Source of the DNA: Rhynochetos jubatus
Taxonomy: Eukaryota; Chordata; Aves; Eurypygiformes; Rhynochetidae
Length of the DNA: 64,000 nt
Direction: 5' to 3'
NCBI GenBank assembly: GCA_027574665.1
Contig: CM050659.1
Coordinates: forward strand, 25,200,482-25,264,481
The notes under the pieces are model-generated. The model made no database searches and was not told the origin of the DNA. It was given only the letters and a program-made list of their open reading frames with translations. The translations under genes were made by a program, and so were the position numbers. This document shows positions 11,101 through 23,358 of the stretch, in pieces; the first letter of the stretch is position 1; each line of letters starts with the position of its first letter.

Positions 11101-14100
11101 TTTCTGACGAAGCAGGGGCACGGGCAGCAGGAGACAGTGCGGTGAGGTGGGATAACCTTTTCCTGCCGTCATCCCATGTCCCAGACATGCTCTGCACGGG
11201 ATGAAATATCACCGGCCGGGAGCCACGTGAGGCTCGTCCGTTCCCGGTCCCCGGGGCCAGCCCCTGTCCTAGCAGAGCAGAACAATCCTGGGAAGTGACC
11301 GGGGGACGAGGGGACAGGATGCTGTGCTGGCTGCCACCGCCGGCATTGTCTCCTTGGATACCTGGGGGATGAAGTCACGGTGGGGGTTGAGCGGGAAACA
11401 ACATCCAGGAGAAAGAAACACGAAATCCCCCTGATCACAGGCACCCGCCACCGTCTCCATCCGTGTGAAGCCTCAGCGGGGACCTGGAGGAGCTTGTCCC
11501 CTCTCACCCCGGGACGCTGGCATCCCCGGGGGGGGACACGCACCCACCCCACACTGACCAACACTCCGTCCCCTGGGCAACAGGGGGGTCACACAGAGGC
11601 TCCTTGGAGACTTTTCCAGGATCAGAAGGAGCAGTTGCACAGCTCTGAGGGAACCTTCCCCCAGGATGGGACCCCCACAGTCGCCCAGGCAGCCCTGGGG
11701 GGAACCTCGCACCCTCAAACCAGCACGGGACGAGCTGGGGTTTGGGTGGGCGAGCAGCAGTGAGCCGGGCTTTTGGTGACCTACACCGAGAGCTGCTCCT
11801 GCCCACGTGGCTCGAGCTCCAGCTAAAAAACGTGCTGGAAAACATGCTTTTCTGAAAGGGTCCTACTTCTCCTTTCCCATAAATGTGCAAAGTTCCCCCA
11901 AAACACGTGAGAGGGCTTGTCAGAAAGAAAGGCAGCAGCAGACGGCATCCCCGGGTTAGGTTATCTCCCAGAATAGTCACAGCCTCTTGCATCACCCCAG
12001 CCAGCCTGTCTGGGCAGCCAGGGACTTCCCCCCCGATAAGGACGGGGTTCCTCGGAAGCGCAGCGCGGCACAGACGTCCCCGAGCGCACGCAGCCCTGGG
12101 CGGCTCCGGGCACGCATCCTCCTGGCTGCTGGAGCTGGAGGAGAGGCCCTGGGAGCCGTGGCTAGGTGGGGATGAAGGTCAGCTTTGGGTGGGACTACTG
12201 AGGTCCTGATCCAACGGCAGCTGGACATGGAGCCCCTCCTCCTGCTGGGTTTTGGGCTCAGCGAGAGCAATGCCGTGGAGCTTTGGTGGAGGAATACCTT
12301 GCCCTACGTGCCTTACTCAGGGCTGCCCCCGTCAGCGGGGTGTGACGAAGGAAATTCAACTTATAATTGCTCCAGGAGAACTCCAGCACCTCTTTTTACA
12401 CCCCCAGAGGCCAAGGCGATCCCTCCAGGTGGGAGCAGCTTCATGGAGGAATGTCAAACCTGGGTCGGCGGAGGGAGCACGTCCCGCTCCATCAGCCCCC
12501 GTGCCCGGACAGAATCCCTGACAACGGCGAGCTTGTCCTGGCCCCCCACGAGCCTTGAGGGACACCTCCACCCGGGAAAAGGCACCCCATCCCTTCTTCC
12601 CAAGGATGCTGGAGAGGGGAGAAGTGGGAGCGAACACAGGGAGGCACAGGCAACAGTCTGCCCAGGGGTGGTCCCTACGGCAGTGGCCACGCTCTGCGCG
12701 GCAAGGGGGAAGGTGGCTGGTTGCCAGCCAGCCCCTGCGTGGCTACCGGCCACCTCGGCTAAAGCTGTCACCCCCATGGCCCGGTTTGGGTCCCCAGGGG
12801 ATGTGCTCCTCTGCAAGCTGGCCCCGTGGCTGGAGCTGAAGGCCCCCAGATCCTCCCAAAAGAGCGTCTGGGACCCACTGCCGGAGCAGCATCGGCTCCG
12901 CTGTTAAATAACCTCCGCGCTCTCCGGAAAAGCTGGGTTTGCAGCTGGGCTTGAAGGAAAAGGTGCAGGCAGGAGGCCCGTGCAGTTGCCCTGACTCCGG
13001 TTACCCACATCCCGTCCCTCCGCGGCTCCGCGCGCACCGCTCTCGCTTCCAGGAAAAGCAGCGAGCCGGTAGCAGACCGCAGGGCGGGGAATGCGTGGCT
13101 GGTAGCTGTGCCAGCCTTGCAGGTGGCCCCGTGGTCCTGCTCCAGCCTGGTTAGGGCTGGGTGGCTTCTCCCCCAACCACGGTGGGACGGGGGGCTGCAG
13201 CTTTCCCTGCCTTCTCTCTGCGCTCCGACCAGCCTGGACCAGCAGCTCCCAGCTGATGCCAGGGGCACCGGCACCTGCGGGGAAGCCCTGCCCAGGGGCT
13301 GCCCGTCCCCGGCTCCTCCAGCCCCCGGTGCCTCCGGCGGGTGGGTTCCCACTCTGGCAGGTCCAAAGCAGTCTCAAGGCCCATCGCAGAGCCCTACACG
13401 AATTCCAGCCTGGTCCTGCTGCCCTCACGGGTCCTTGGACCCGGTCCAGCCTCCCTGGGGCTGCTGCGGGATGGGGGGCCCTGGAGAGGAACTGACGTGT
13501 CGCAGGATGCGCTTGTTGGCGCTGATTATTTCTGCAGCGCCTCCACCGCACGTGCACGCAGGGGCCATCGAACTCCCCCTCCCCAGCCACCTCCCTCGGC
13601 CTCAGCCCTCCCTGCGCTTGGGTGTCCAGCTGCCCTGGGAGGCACCGGTCCCCCCATGGCTGGTGGATGCCATAGCACCCATCTCAGTGCCACCCTGTCA
13701 CCCAGGCTTGTCCCCAACCCCTGTCCCAGGAAAAAATTCCCCCACCCTGTCCCAGCTGAGGAGCTGCTGGACCCCCTGAGCCCAAAGGGGTCTGTTTGCA
13801 GCCGTCGCGGCGGGGGGAGGCTGAGCATCACCGCTGCTGCTGCTGTCTGGGCAGGACGGCGCTGGCACCAGGTCCCATGTCACCCCATCTCCCACACACA
13901 GCACCGGCGCAGGGGGTGCCCAGTGCCAGCCCCACCGTCCTCCCAGCACCAACCCAAGCAGGTGCTGTCACGGGGTGCCGGAGGTACCACGAGCCCTGGA
14001 GCGGACCCCACGCAGCTTTGCCCGACTCGAGGGGCTGCAGGAAACGCAGGGTGAAGCCCAAACCCCTCTCCTAGCAACCCCCATGACACAAACAACCCCT

Positions 14101-15544
14101 CCGGAGCGTCACCGAGCCGGTTACTCTGCTGCAGGGGTGCGACACCCGCAGCGGCAGCATTTATAGCCGCAGCTGCTCGGCAACGCCCGCAGACGCCGCG
14201 TTGGCGCGAGCCGGCGAGCGGTGCCCACGGAAGGCGACGGCGTGGGATTCCCCGGCCCGGAGCATCGCCACGACCCAGCTGGAGAGCGGGCTGGGGGTGG
14301 GCTGTTAGAAAGCCCCTTCCCACGCAGGGCGCTAGGGAGCTCGTGATGCCCCGAGGCCGAACGGGACCGCGGGCGGAATAAACGCGAGTCAGAGCTAGAT
14401 TGTGAGGGCGACAGGCCTCGTGCAATGACTCAGGGGGGAAAAAGCGTCCCGGGGGGACATTGGGGTTGGCTGCCATCTCCAGAACGTGAGGCAGGGACAG
14501 TCCCCACAGCCCCTGGGTGCTCCGTGCAGCTGAGCACCACGGGCAGACCTCCGAGCACCACCACCGCCCCCAGCCCCACCACGCTACCCTCCCCCCATCT
14601 TCTGGCTGCCCCTCGACGCACGCGGGGGCTCCGTTTGGGAGGCAGATCAGCGGCTGCATCACGCAGCGTGGGTACAGTGATGGTGGAAGGCGTCTCCACA
14701 CGTGACCTGCGCCGCCCAGGGCTCTGCTGGGGCCGGAGACCCCCGTGTGAGCACACTCCCAGCCCCAGGCTGGCAGATTGGATGACCCATATCCTCCTGC
14801 TCAGCACCCCACGATCCCAGGGCTGAGGGCAGAAGCTAAAAGCAGCCGGTTTCCTGCTCAGACGGTTGCAAAAGAGCCGCACGTGGTCTGGCCCACGCGG
14901 CCGTCACAGGGAAGGAGGCACCCCTGGGCTTCCCCCCCCCAGACACTGCTCCACGAGCAGTGGGACCACCGGGAGGGTTTACCCACCCTGCAGCTCTGCG
15001 TGAGCCCCCAGCGCCAGCTCCCCACTCCTCTCCTCCCTCCCCAGTGTGACTGGGGCCACCAGCCAGGCTGCATCCAGCCCCATGGGAGCAGCCCCCCCCC
15101 CGCCCAGCAACTGGGGTTGCCCCAGGCAGGCAGGGCATGTCCCCAGGGGGTCACAAGGCAGCAGGAGAGCTTGAGTCCTGGGGACATGTTGCAGAGGGCT
15201 TCACTAAGCCCCCCCCAGCAGAGCTGGCTCCCTCCCCCTGCCCATCCATCCCTCCTGCCCTCCCTCCCCTGCTGCCAGGGGCAGGCAGAGGGTAGCCCAT
15301 CCTGCCCCACGCCCGCCCACATGCAGGAAGGACCAGGGGGGTGCCTACTCCCCTTCAGGCAGACAAATGCTGCTTGATTTGCTTCCCTGAGGCCTCTGCC
15401 CCCACCCCCTGATGCCCCCCCTTGACTGGCAGCCCCCAGGGCTAGGGCCCAGCACGCCGTGCCTGCTCCCATCCCTGCCGGCGGCTGCGGAGGGGAGAGG
15501 AGCCCGCGGGACAAGCCTGGACACACACACACAGACAGAGAGGC
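8200..15544. other. No recognised gene; GC-rich intergenic or non-coding sequence
   Basis: Very GC-rich at 8.2-9.6 kb with a G-run near 8482-8493, then unique sequence with a T-run at about 9610 and a short CA repeat at about 15521-15533. Open frames on both strands reflect high GC. Nothing resembles a known protein. Confidence 0.5.
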
Positions 15545-16124
15545 TTAAAATCCCGTTCATAAAACACCCCCTGTACAGTGTGTAGCATCCTTTGTACAGT
15601 ATTTACAGCGCAGCCAGGGCAGAGGCCGGGGGGGCGCGGGCAGGGACCGTCTTCCAGGCTGCCCCCGCCAAGCGAGGGGCCAGCAGAGCTGGTCACCCCC
15701 CGTGACAGCGGGAAGGGGCTTTCCTGGCCCGGGAGGGGACCCCGAGGTCTCACTGATGAGGTCCTGCAAGCTGATCTTCCCCAGAATCACCCCGGGCTTC
15801 TCCTCTGGCTTCAACAGCGGCATAGACCCCCCCAAACCCCACCCACAGAGTCACAAGAGGTGCCAGGCCCCCTCGTAGGGCGAAGCTCGTCCCAGCTCAC
15901 GCTGGCAGCGTCGTGCCCGGCACACGGGAGCAGAACCACCATCGCAGCCCAGATCCCTGTCCCGTCACCGGATCGGCCCCCGCTCGTGGCCGTGGCACGG
16001 GAGAGCTGTGCTGTCCATGCTGGCGGGGGCTGGCAGGGGCACGGAAGCGGAGGGCGCATGGGGGTGGCACGGGGCTCAGCTGCTGCGGGTCCTCCTCTCC
16101 CAAACTCGCCACCAAAACTGCGTC
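15545..16124 (-). other. Presumed RGCC-like 3' UTR
   Basis: This follows the stop directly. An AT-richer stretch at about 15555-15610 (minus strand reads ctgtaaatactgtacaaagg) stands out from GC-rich flanks and looks like a 3' UTR end. The boundary is inferred. Confidence 0.35.
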
Positions 16125-16132
16125 TCACATCT
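16125..16132 (-). CDS. RGCC-like terminal coding exon (8 coding bases, with stop)
   Basis: Acceptor tgtcccgcag followed by AG ATG TGA. Joined to the exon above it gives E-E-M-stop, parallel to the A-S-M-stop end of RGCC. The rest of the exon is 3' UTR, probably extending past 15600. No canonical AATAAA was seen on this strand before 14000. Confidence 0.75.
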
Positions 16133-18499
16133 CTGCGGGACAAGCGAAGGGGGAAAAAGAAAGAGATTGGTGAGACGACCGTTGTGGGGAGGAGGGCTGC
16201 AGGGTGCACTGCCCCCAACCCCCCCGGCACCCCCAGCAGCAGGGTTAGAGCAGAGATCTGCCGCCTCCCAGCACGGCTCAGGGCAGAACCAGCGCTTCCC
16301 CCCAGCCACCTCATTTTGGACACTCGGAGGGGAACAGATACCGGGTCCCGCGGTTACGCAGCCTGCCCAGGGGGAAATAATGCCTGATTTTTCTAAATCG
16401 TGTTCTCTCTGCCTCCAGCTTGTCAACCAGGGACCCCTCTGAGGGAAATGTGGCCTCTGCCTCAGTTTCCCCAGCGAGGAAGCGGTTGGGGACCAGCCAG
16501 CCCCACGGGGCTGTAGAGCTGCTTGGGTAAAGCTGCCCGAGACGCCCGGCACCGCCACCTTCCCCGGGGTGGCCAAGCCCTTTATGGGGCGGAGAGCTTG
16601 TGCAGGAGGAGACCACGACCCATCCGTGCTCCCCAAGGGCTGGGATCCCCCCTCTTCCACTGCACAGACCCCCGGAAGCGCCCCCAGTCCCCTCACCAGT
16701 ACTACCACCTCCACTCCACTGGTTGGGGAAACTGAGGCACCAGAGAGGGAAGACACTCAAGCAGTGAAATTTCTGCCCCAGCTGCAAGAGCTTGAAGGGG
16801 GATGGGGGGGTTGACATCCAGCTGAGCCCCCCGCAAAAGGCAGGGTTACCCCTGCAGCCACAGCCAGGCCCCAAGACCCACAGCAGTGGGACCCCCGGCT
16901 AGAGGGGGCTGGGCCGGGCTCTCCTGCGGCTCTGGGTGCAGCTTGGGGGTCGGGACGGGGGTCTGAGCTGCGTACCTACCCTCCAACACCTTATCCAGAT
17001 CCGCGATGAACTCCTCCAGCTCCTGCGTGTCTCCAAGCTTAGCTGGCGGAGAGAAACACGGGGTCAGGTCTCTCCCACCACCCCCAGCTCTAACGTGGGA
17101 GAAGACCCCTACCCCGAGCGCAGCTGCTCCGGCTGCCTGCTGCCGCGGCTTACGGGGGGCTGCGTGTGCAGCGGGGCCGAGCACCGCACGGCTCAGGAAC
17201 AACCCCAGCCCCCGGGGTGGATGCGTCCCGGTGGGATGGCAGCCCGCGCTTGGCCCCAGCCGCTGAAGGCGTGGAGACGGCAGCACCCATCCTCGGCGGG
17301 CTGTGGCCCAGCACTGCCTGGCGCTGGGGTCCCGCTCGCGCGGGGCAGCTCCAGCATCGTCCTCCCCCCGTGTGCGCACGGAGAGCCGGGCTGGGAGTTC
17401 CAGGGCCGAGGAGCGAGGAAGGGGAACGCCAGGACCAACTCGGACCAGCAGGCGCACGGCGTCTCCACCCCCCACACCCCCTCTGCCCCTCATCCCAGAC
17501 CCAGGCTGGGGGTATCGCGCAGATCAGCGCCCCATAACTCAGCCGGGGCCCAGAGCAGCGGGGCAGGGTGCGTCGGCAAGGGCTGAGCCTGGATCCGTGC
17601 GTGGTGGGAAGGGTGCTGCCTCATCCCGGCGCTTCCCAGGTCAGGGACAAAGCCCCTCGTGACCAGTCAGACCGGGAACACGCCAACCCAACTTCATACC
17701 TCTCCCAGGATCCAGCCAGGACCCCAGGGCTCATTCCCACCTCCAAATCCACTGGCGCCCCCCCATCCCAGGGCGGGCGAAAGCCCGGCGCTGTGAGCCG
17801 AGCCCAGCACGCAGAAGGGAACCCTGGCACCGCCTCCGGACACGTCTCGGCCTCACCTTTGGAGGGGTGCACACCGGCGGGGGTGTTGAGGTCCTCCTCG
17901 CTGGAGTTGAGGCTGCTTCCCGGGGATGCGCTGGCACCTGCGGACACAAAGCATCAGTCGCGGCCGCAGGCACCTTAGAGACAAGTCGCAGGACCAGGGA
18001 CCAGGCTCATCCCTGGTCTCTCGGCCAGCCCACCCGCTCTCCCCCTGCTCCAAGGAACGCTTGGGAAAAGGGAACCGCGCTCCTCTGCCAAACAGCGCGT
18101 GGGGACTCCTCGGGGTTATTACGCCGGTTCCCTCCGAGCTCCCGGTTATCCGGAGCCTCGTGCATTCCCGCGGCAGCCAACCCAACGGAAGGATCCCCGG
18201 CAGGAGCAGCCACGGCAGGCGTTGGCAAGCCCTGGGCGAGGATCCAGAGGCCATCTCCCCATCCAGGCGGGCAACTCGGGATCAGCTCTGTGATTCCAGC
18301 CCGACAGACACCAGAACTCCTCGTTTCCCCCAGCCCTGGACTCACTCTCCAGCTCGTCGATGCCGCTGTCGTAGACGTTGTGCCCCGCTTTCCTCTTCAG
18401 CTCTTCCAGATGCTGCTCGTATTGACGCCCGGGGCCTCTGTCGAAGTCCTCTATCACCTCGTCCAGCTCCCGCAGAAGGTCACCGAGCTCCTCAGCCAT
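16125..18499 (-). CDS. RGCC-like protein (RGC-32 family), complete 101-residue CDS span
   Basis: RGCC is a small cytoplasmic/nuclear protein induced by complement and growth signals that binds CDK1 and modulates cell-cycle entry. This relative is built from four coding exons: 18499-18346, 17937-17857, 17042-16980, 16132-16125. The N-terminus (MAEELGDLLRELDEVIEDFD) parallels the RGCC LSDALCEFDAVLADF region. It is followed by YEQHLEELKRKA (RGCC: YEEHLERMKRR), a serine-rich middle with SSLNSSEEDLNTP, and the C-terminal signature AKLGDTQELEEFIADLDKVL ending EEM. Human RGCC has 137 residues; here the alanine-rich leader is missing. The start follows a clean acceptor two bases upstream. It is a paralogue rather than RGCC itself, judged by divergence and by linkage to ENOX2. 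No symbol is assigned. Confidence 0.88.
16980..17042 (-). CDS. RGCC-like exon 4: conserved C-terminal signature (63 bp)
   Basis: Acceptor tctccgccag, donor G|GTAGGT. It encodes AKLGDTQELEEFIADLDKVL plus E. This is the most conserved block of the RGCC family. Confidence 0.92.
17857..17937 (-). CDS. RGCC-like exon 3: serine-rich middle (81 bp)
   Basis: Acceptor gtccgcag, donor G|GTGAGG. It encodes SASASPGSSLNSSEEDLNTP, then AGVHPSK. It matches the SDEKLNSPTDSTP..VTPQK part of RGCC. Confidence 0.88.
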
Positions 18500-18501
18500 C
18501 G
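18346..18501 (-). CDS. RGCC-like exon 2: start codon and N-terminal half (156 bp)
   Basis: Acceptor cttgtccccag; two UTR bases, then ATG at 18499-18497; donor A|GTGAGT. It encodes 51 residues from MAEELGDLLREL to DSGIDELE. Confidence 0.9.
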
Positions 18502-18597
18502 CTGGGGACAAGAAATCAGCGGGGTGGGGGGCTTTAGGGGGACGCACCCCAAAAATCTCTTGGGAAAACACCAGCATAGCAAGCCAGGAATCGCTCC

Positions 18598-18661
18598 GGG
18601 ATGGGTCGTGCCGGGCCGTGCCGGGCCGTATGGCACGGCACGGCCCGGCACGACCCGTCCC
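18598..18661. repeat. GC-rich inverted repeat (hairpin) in RGCC-like intron 1
   Basis: The arms 18603-18623 and 18636-18656 pair perfectly over 21 bp; after one mismatch pairing resumes almost to a 2-base loop, and three more G:C pairs lie outside. The hairpin starts about 9 bases inside the intron from the 5' splice site at 18671/18670. Confidence 0.85.
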
Positions 18662-18670
18662 GGTACTCAC

Positions 18671-18730
18671 CGATGGGCTCCGGTCCGGGCAGTGGCAGCG
18701 GGTCCCGCCGGGCGCGGCGGTTTTAGCCCC
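18671..18730 (-). other. RGCC-like non-coding first exon (3' end exact, 5' end estimated)
   Basis: The donor CATCG|GTGAGT ends this exon at 18671. The coding exon starts at 18501 with two untranslated bases before its ATG, so the first exon is 5' UTR. The upstream limit is a guess from the GC-rich promoter segment. Confidence 0.5.
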
Positions 18731-18734
18731 GGGG

Positions 18735-18800
18735 GCCGGCCCGCGGGGGGTGGGCGTGGAGAATGGGCGTGGCCTCATCACCCTGGTGGCCCCGCCCCTT
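18735..18800 (-). promoter_or_regulatory. GC-rich promoter segment of the RGCC-like gene
   Basis: GC boxes (ccccgcccc at 18790-18798; several gggcgtgg-type KLF/SP sites) lie just upstream of the presumed first exon. No TATA box is visible. Confidence 0.45.
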
Positions 18801-21657
18801 CGGACGCGTGGGATCTCCCCGTGGGTCACCCTCCAGCATCCCTCCGGTCTGTCACCGGGCTAGGGTGGCCCTGAAGACACTGCGGGGGGGGGCTATGAGG
18901 AACTGGCCTCTCCCTCACGGTCCTGGCTGATGCCCGGGGGGCTGGGGACCCTTGTCCTGTGGGGCTGGGTGGCCGAAGCCATTCCCCACGGCAGCAGGTG
19001 CCTGCGGCATCTCCCTCCAGCCCGTTCCCATCAGCAGAGCCGGAGGCTGGTCCGGAAGGGCCTCTCCCCCGAGATGTTCTCAAGGTGTCCAGGTGCCCTC
19101 CCCTCCCCGCACCATCATCCATCCGCCGGGACTGGAAATCCCGCAGGATGAGTTTTCCGCTTCCCCGTGCCAGGTCCCCTCGGAGCTCACCCTTCCTTCC
19201 GCGCTCCCACGTTATCCACAGCAATTACTCGGAGACGTGTCCGGCAAAAGCAGCGGAAGAACAAACCCAAGCTCCGAGGAATCGGGGGAGAGAAGCCGAA
19301 GCGACGTCGGTGCCATCGATCAACGCCACAGACACGCGGAGGAGCCGGGGAACGAGGACGCCTTCGCTCTGCTTGGGGTTTTCCTTCTCGGTCCTGTAAA
19401 ATTTGGTCCAAAGCCGTGACGGAGGGCGCGTGGGCTTCTGGCCACTGACCCCAGGGCCGGATCAGTCGCTGCCGGTGGTACCGGCAGGTCACAGCTACGC
19501 CCAGCAGCGCTGGCATCGGGGCGAGCTCTGGCCACGAGCGGGCATGAAGCGCTTGGCCGGTTTTATGCTTTGCTCAAGATCTTCACGCCAGCCCCCACGC
19601 TCCCGGCTTCGTCCTTCGGGAGCAGAGCAGCGGCTGCAGCTGCTAAAGCTCGGGCAGCGAAGTGCTCGAGCGGTTCTCGCGGCTCGCGCAGGATAAAGGC
19701 GAGGGCTGCCGGAGGTTCGTGCCATCTCCACCCCCGGTCTGCGGCCGGCGGTCTTGCCACCCCTGCAGGCCGGCAGCGGGCTCCGTGTCGTCTCCAGCGC
19801 AGCAGTGTGCCGTCGCCTTGCCCGTGCTCCCCCCTCACACCTTCTGGGTCTCCAGGCTTCGCACCACCAGTGCACAACCGTGCCTTTCCCCTCCCTCTGC
19901 CATTAGGATATGTTCCTCTTTGGTCCCCGGGGAACCCCATGTCCAACACCCTTGCAGGGGGGTCTCCCCGGGACGGCCCATCACCCACTGCACCTAGTGA
20001 GCCTCAACCGCCCCCCGGTCCAGCTGGGGCTCCGGCACCGCGTTCCCCCATGACGACAAAGCTGGTCTGCAGCCCAGGTTCGGGCTGGCAGACGGTTTGA
20101 GCGCCCTTTTGTCCAGCCGAGGACACCAATGTCGCCTGCTTTTGCTTGGATCCGCAATTCCTGGTGAACGTAACCGACTCCTCCCAACCTGAGCATCTGT
20201 CCCCTTCCCAGTGCTCCCGCTCCCTGGGGACACGGAGAGAGCCACCATGCAGGCCCCGCCATCACTTCCAGTAACACAGCGCGTTACCGCTGAGGGACTC
20301 GAGCTGTCACAACCGCCGGGAGGTAACGGTCACTCGGGGCACCGACGCCGGCTGCTGGCCGAGGAGCAGAGTCCCGCTGACACGCCAGGGGCCTCCACTC
20401 CGAAATTTGGAAGGTGTGCCGAAGGGTCTGCTCTTGAGCAGGTATAACGCCGCAGCCCATCCGCACGGAGCGGCCGTTGCCACCCTGGCACAGCTGGCTG
20501 CGGATGCCCGGGCGTGCTGGTGACCTCGGAATCCTTCAGCAGGCTCGCGGCGTCCCGAGTTTATCCGCCCCTGCAGGCTCAACAGCACCGCTCGTCTCTG
20601 GAGCTTATCAGCTCCGGGGAGGCTTTCACCAGCTATCTCCCAGCACACACTTCAGCCTGCTGCGCCCCAGGAACTGCTTCTCCACCCACCCCGACCGTAC
20701 CCATCCACAGGGAAAGGGCCCTTAGGAAACACCAGCCCGGCCCCGAGCGGCGCAGCCGGGAAGGGGCAGCACCGTGGGACGGGGACCACCCACGGACAGA
20801 TGCCACCGGGGCCATGGTGGAACACCTCCTCCCTCGTGGGCCGGGGAGGAGGTCCTGGCACAGCCCCCCTCACCTCCCATCCCTGCTGGGAGGGCTCCCA
20901 CCCGCACCCTACCCCCAGCCCCAAACACTGCCTCAGCCCTTATTCACGCTCACCCCACTGCCAGCCCTGCCCCTAGTCCTCACCCAACCCGAGCCCCGTT
21001 CCTGCCTGGCTCGTGAAGCCCAGACACAAATCCCCAGCCTCAAGTTAATCCCAGCTCAACGATTTTACAGTGGAAACCAATATGGGGGGGTGTACTGACC
21101 CCCAAACCTTCCCTAAAGCCAACCAACTGACGTGAGAAAGCTGCCAGCCACCCAAAAACACGGAGCTGGGAGGATACGACCGCGACCGTACACGGAAAAT
21201 CAACGTTCGCCCTCACCTTCCCGACCAAGCTCAGGTGGGGGTGGGCACGGCTGAACTTCCGTGGGCCGGTGGTGCGAGCACCGTGTGAAGCATCCAGGAG
21301 GCGCTGGGCTGCCAGACCCCCGAAGGACCGATGCTCGCTCCGCAGAGGCACCCCCACTCCCAGCGCCGCCCACCAGCCCCGCTCCGTGCCCGGCCGCCAC
21401 GTGCTGTCAGAACCCGCATCCCCCAGCGCCGAGCTGGCACCCGGCCCCAGCCAGCCCAACGCTTCCCGGGGCCCCGGCTGCGATTCCCCATTCCACCTCT
21501 CATCCGTGGACCAGCAACGGATACCAACAGGGCAACGCACACGGAGCCAACCACTGATGGAGCTTCGGCCTCCTTGAAACATTCCCATCCCTCCTTGTCC
21601 TCCCCGAGCCGCAGCTCTGCCCAACGCTCCAGCCTGGCTGTTTTTCCAAAGCACTCT
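18801..21657. other. No recognised gene between RGCC-like promoter and ARHGAP36-like 3' end
   Basis: Unique GC-rich sequence with no recognised exon, RNA gene or repeat. Confidence 0.5.
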
Positions 21658-21663
21658 TTTATT
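21658..21663 (-). terminator. Candidate poly(A) signal AATAAA of the ARHGAP36-like gene
   Basis: This is the first AATAAA I see on the minus strand after the stop at 23359, about 1.7 kb downstream. If used, the 3' UTR would include the 20-bp tandem array and a CR1 fragment. Nearer non-canonical signals are possible. Confidence 0.3.
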
Positions 21664-22346
21664 TTGGGAGGGGAAGTGGTGTGGAATCCTTCAGCTCCTA
21701 CCCAACACGCCACTGCAAACAGGAACATTCTAAACCACAACAAGAAAGAACTCCCGGCCCGACCGGGATGTGACGAGGAGCTCGGAGCAATGGGCTGGGA
21801 GCTTCTACGGGGATAAACTTCCCTCAGCTCTCTGCAAAGGCTGAGTCTGGGGGCGTTTCGGAGCCACAGATGAACCCAGACGATTAAATCCATCGTGGAA
21901 CAGAGATACCTGTCACACGGGAGAAACCGCTGCCTCAATACAGCCCCCGCGGACCGACGGACGGGGACCTACGGAGCAACGAAAGGAGGGAATCGCAGAG
22001 CCAAACCCTCCGTGCCAGGAAGGGTTTTGCCAATTTTGCCACAATTCACGGAAAACAAGCATCTCTCGAGCGATCGCCGTGTATTTCTTGGGTTCTGCGG
22101 GATAAAAGCAATGGATTTGCAGCTGAATTCAGGATAATCCGGATGAGAGGAGCTGTGACACCAGATCCACCCGCCCCAAGACGGAAAAACCCTGGTGCAG
22201 CTCATTCCCAGCTCCTTTCTGCCCTGCTGCTCCCCAGCGTTACCCGCCTCCCTTTCCTACCCGCTTGCCCTCGTTTTCCGCTCCCGTACTGCTCCAGGCT
22301 CCGGCTCTCCTCCCACCACATCCCCGCTCCTCCACACTCTTGGACT

Positions 22347-22520
22347 GCATCCCGGGCTGGGTCCGGAGCAGCGTGGCCAGGGGGGCGAGGGAGGGGATTC
22401 TCCCCCTCTGCTCTGCTCTGGGCAGACCCCCCTGCAGTTCTGCCTCCAGCTCTGGGCCCCCAACAGCAGGAGGACACGGAGCTGTGGGAGCGAGGCCAGA
22501 GGAGGCCCCTGAGATGCCGG
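22347..22520 (+). mobile_element. CR1 LINE internal fragment
   Basis: It matches the CR1 segment at 51465-51630 (same ggggcgagggaggggattctc and gggcccccaacagcaggagg blocks) but lacks the 3' end. Confidence 0.75.
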
Positions 22521-22829
22521 GAGTCCCGTCGGCTGAGCACGGCACAAGCTGTCAGACACCTGCCTGCTGCTCCCCAGTCTGCACCAGTTCACGGTCCCAG
22601 CGCCAGTGGTCATTTGGAGGGGAGAGGTTGTCCTCCCCAGGCAGAGACCCCACGGATCCAACCTGCAGCCCCTTCCCACACTACCCCTGAGCCCTGCAGC
22701 TCTGGGAACTGAAATATCATGCCCCAGGCTCCTGGGAAGCAGCAGGTCACAGGGGCAGCAGCCCTGCAAACAGGCTACAGCATGCACTGACGGCTTTTGG
22801 CTCGCTCTGCTCTGCACACCACTGCCTGC

Positions 22830-23098
22830 TCAGCCCAGCACAGCCCTGCTCACCACTGCCTGCTCAGCCCTGGTCACCCCCGCACAGCCCTGCTCACCCC
22901 GGCACAGCCCTGCTCACCCCGGCACAGCCCTGCTCACCCCGGCACAGCCCGGCACACCGCTGCCTGCTCAGCCCTGCTCACCCCGGCACAGCCCTGCTCA
23001 CCCCGGCACACTGCTACCTGCTCAGCCCTGCTCACCCCGGCACACCGCTACCTGCTCAGCCCTGCTCACCCCGGCACAGCCCTGCTCACCCCGGCTCA
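22830..23098. repeat. Minisatellite with 20-bp unit
   Basis: Repeats of cacagccctgctcaccccgg, with longer units carrying ctgcctgctcag inserted. It starts about 260 bp past the ARHGAP36-like stop codon and may be in its 3' UTR. Confidence 0.9.
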
Positions 23099-23358
23099 CC
23101 ACACGGGCTTTGTGGGTGCCATCTAGCAACGAACCCACGTGTGGGAAGCCCTTTCTGCTGGCAACCTGCAGACGCATCTGCCGTGGGCCTGCCCACACCA
23201 GAGCACCGTGGCATGTCGCGCAAAGACGCTCCACAGGCATTCGTAACTCCCTTCGCTTCTCCGCTCCTCTGAAGTGGGGTAGAGGACTTAGTTTTGCTGG
23301 GGAAAGCATGCCCAGCTCTGTCCACCGCAGGCAGTGCCGGGGGCACGGACCGGGCTCG

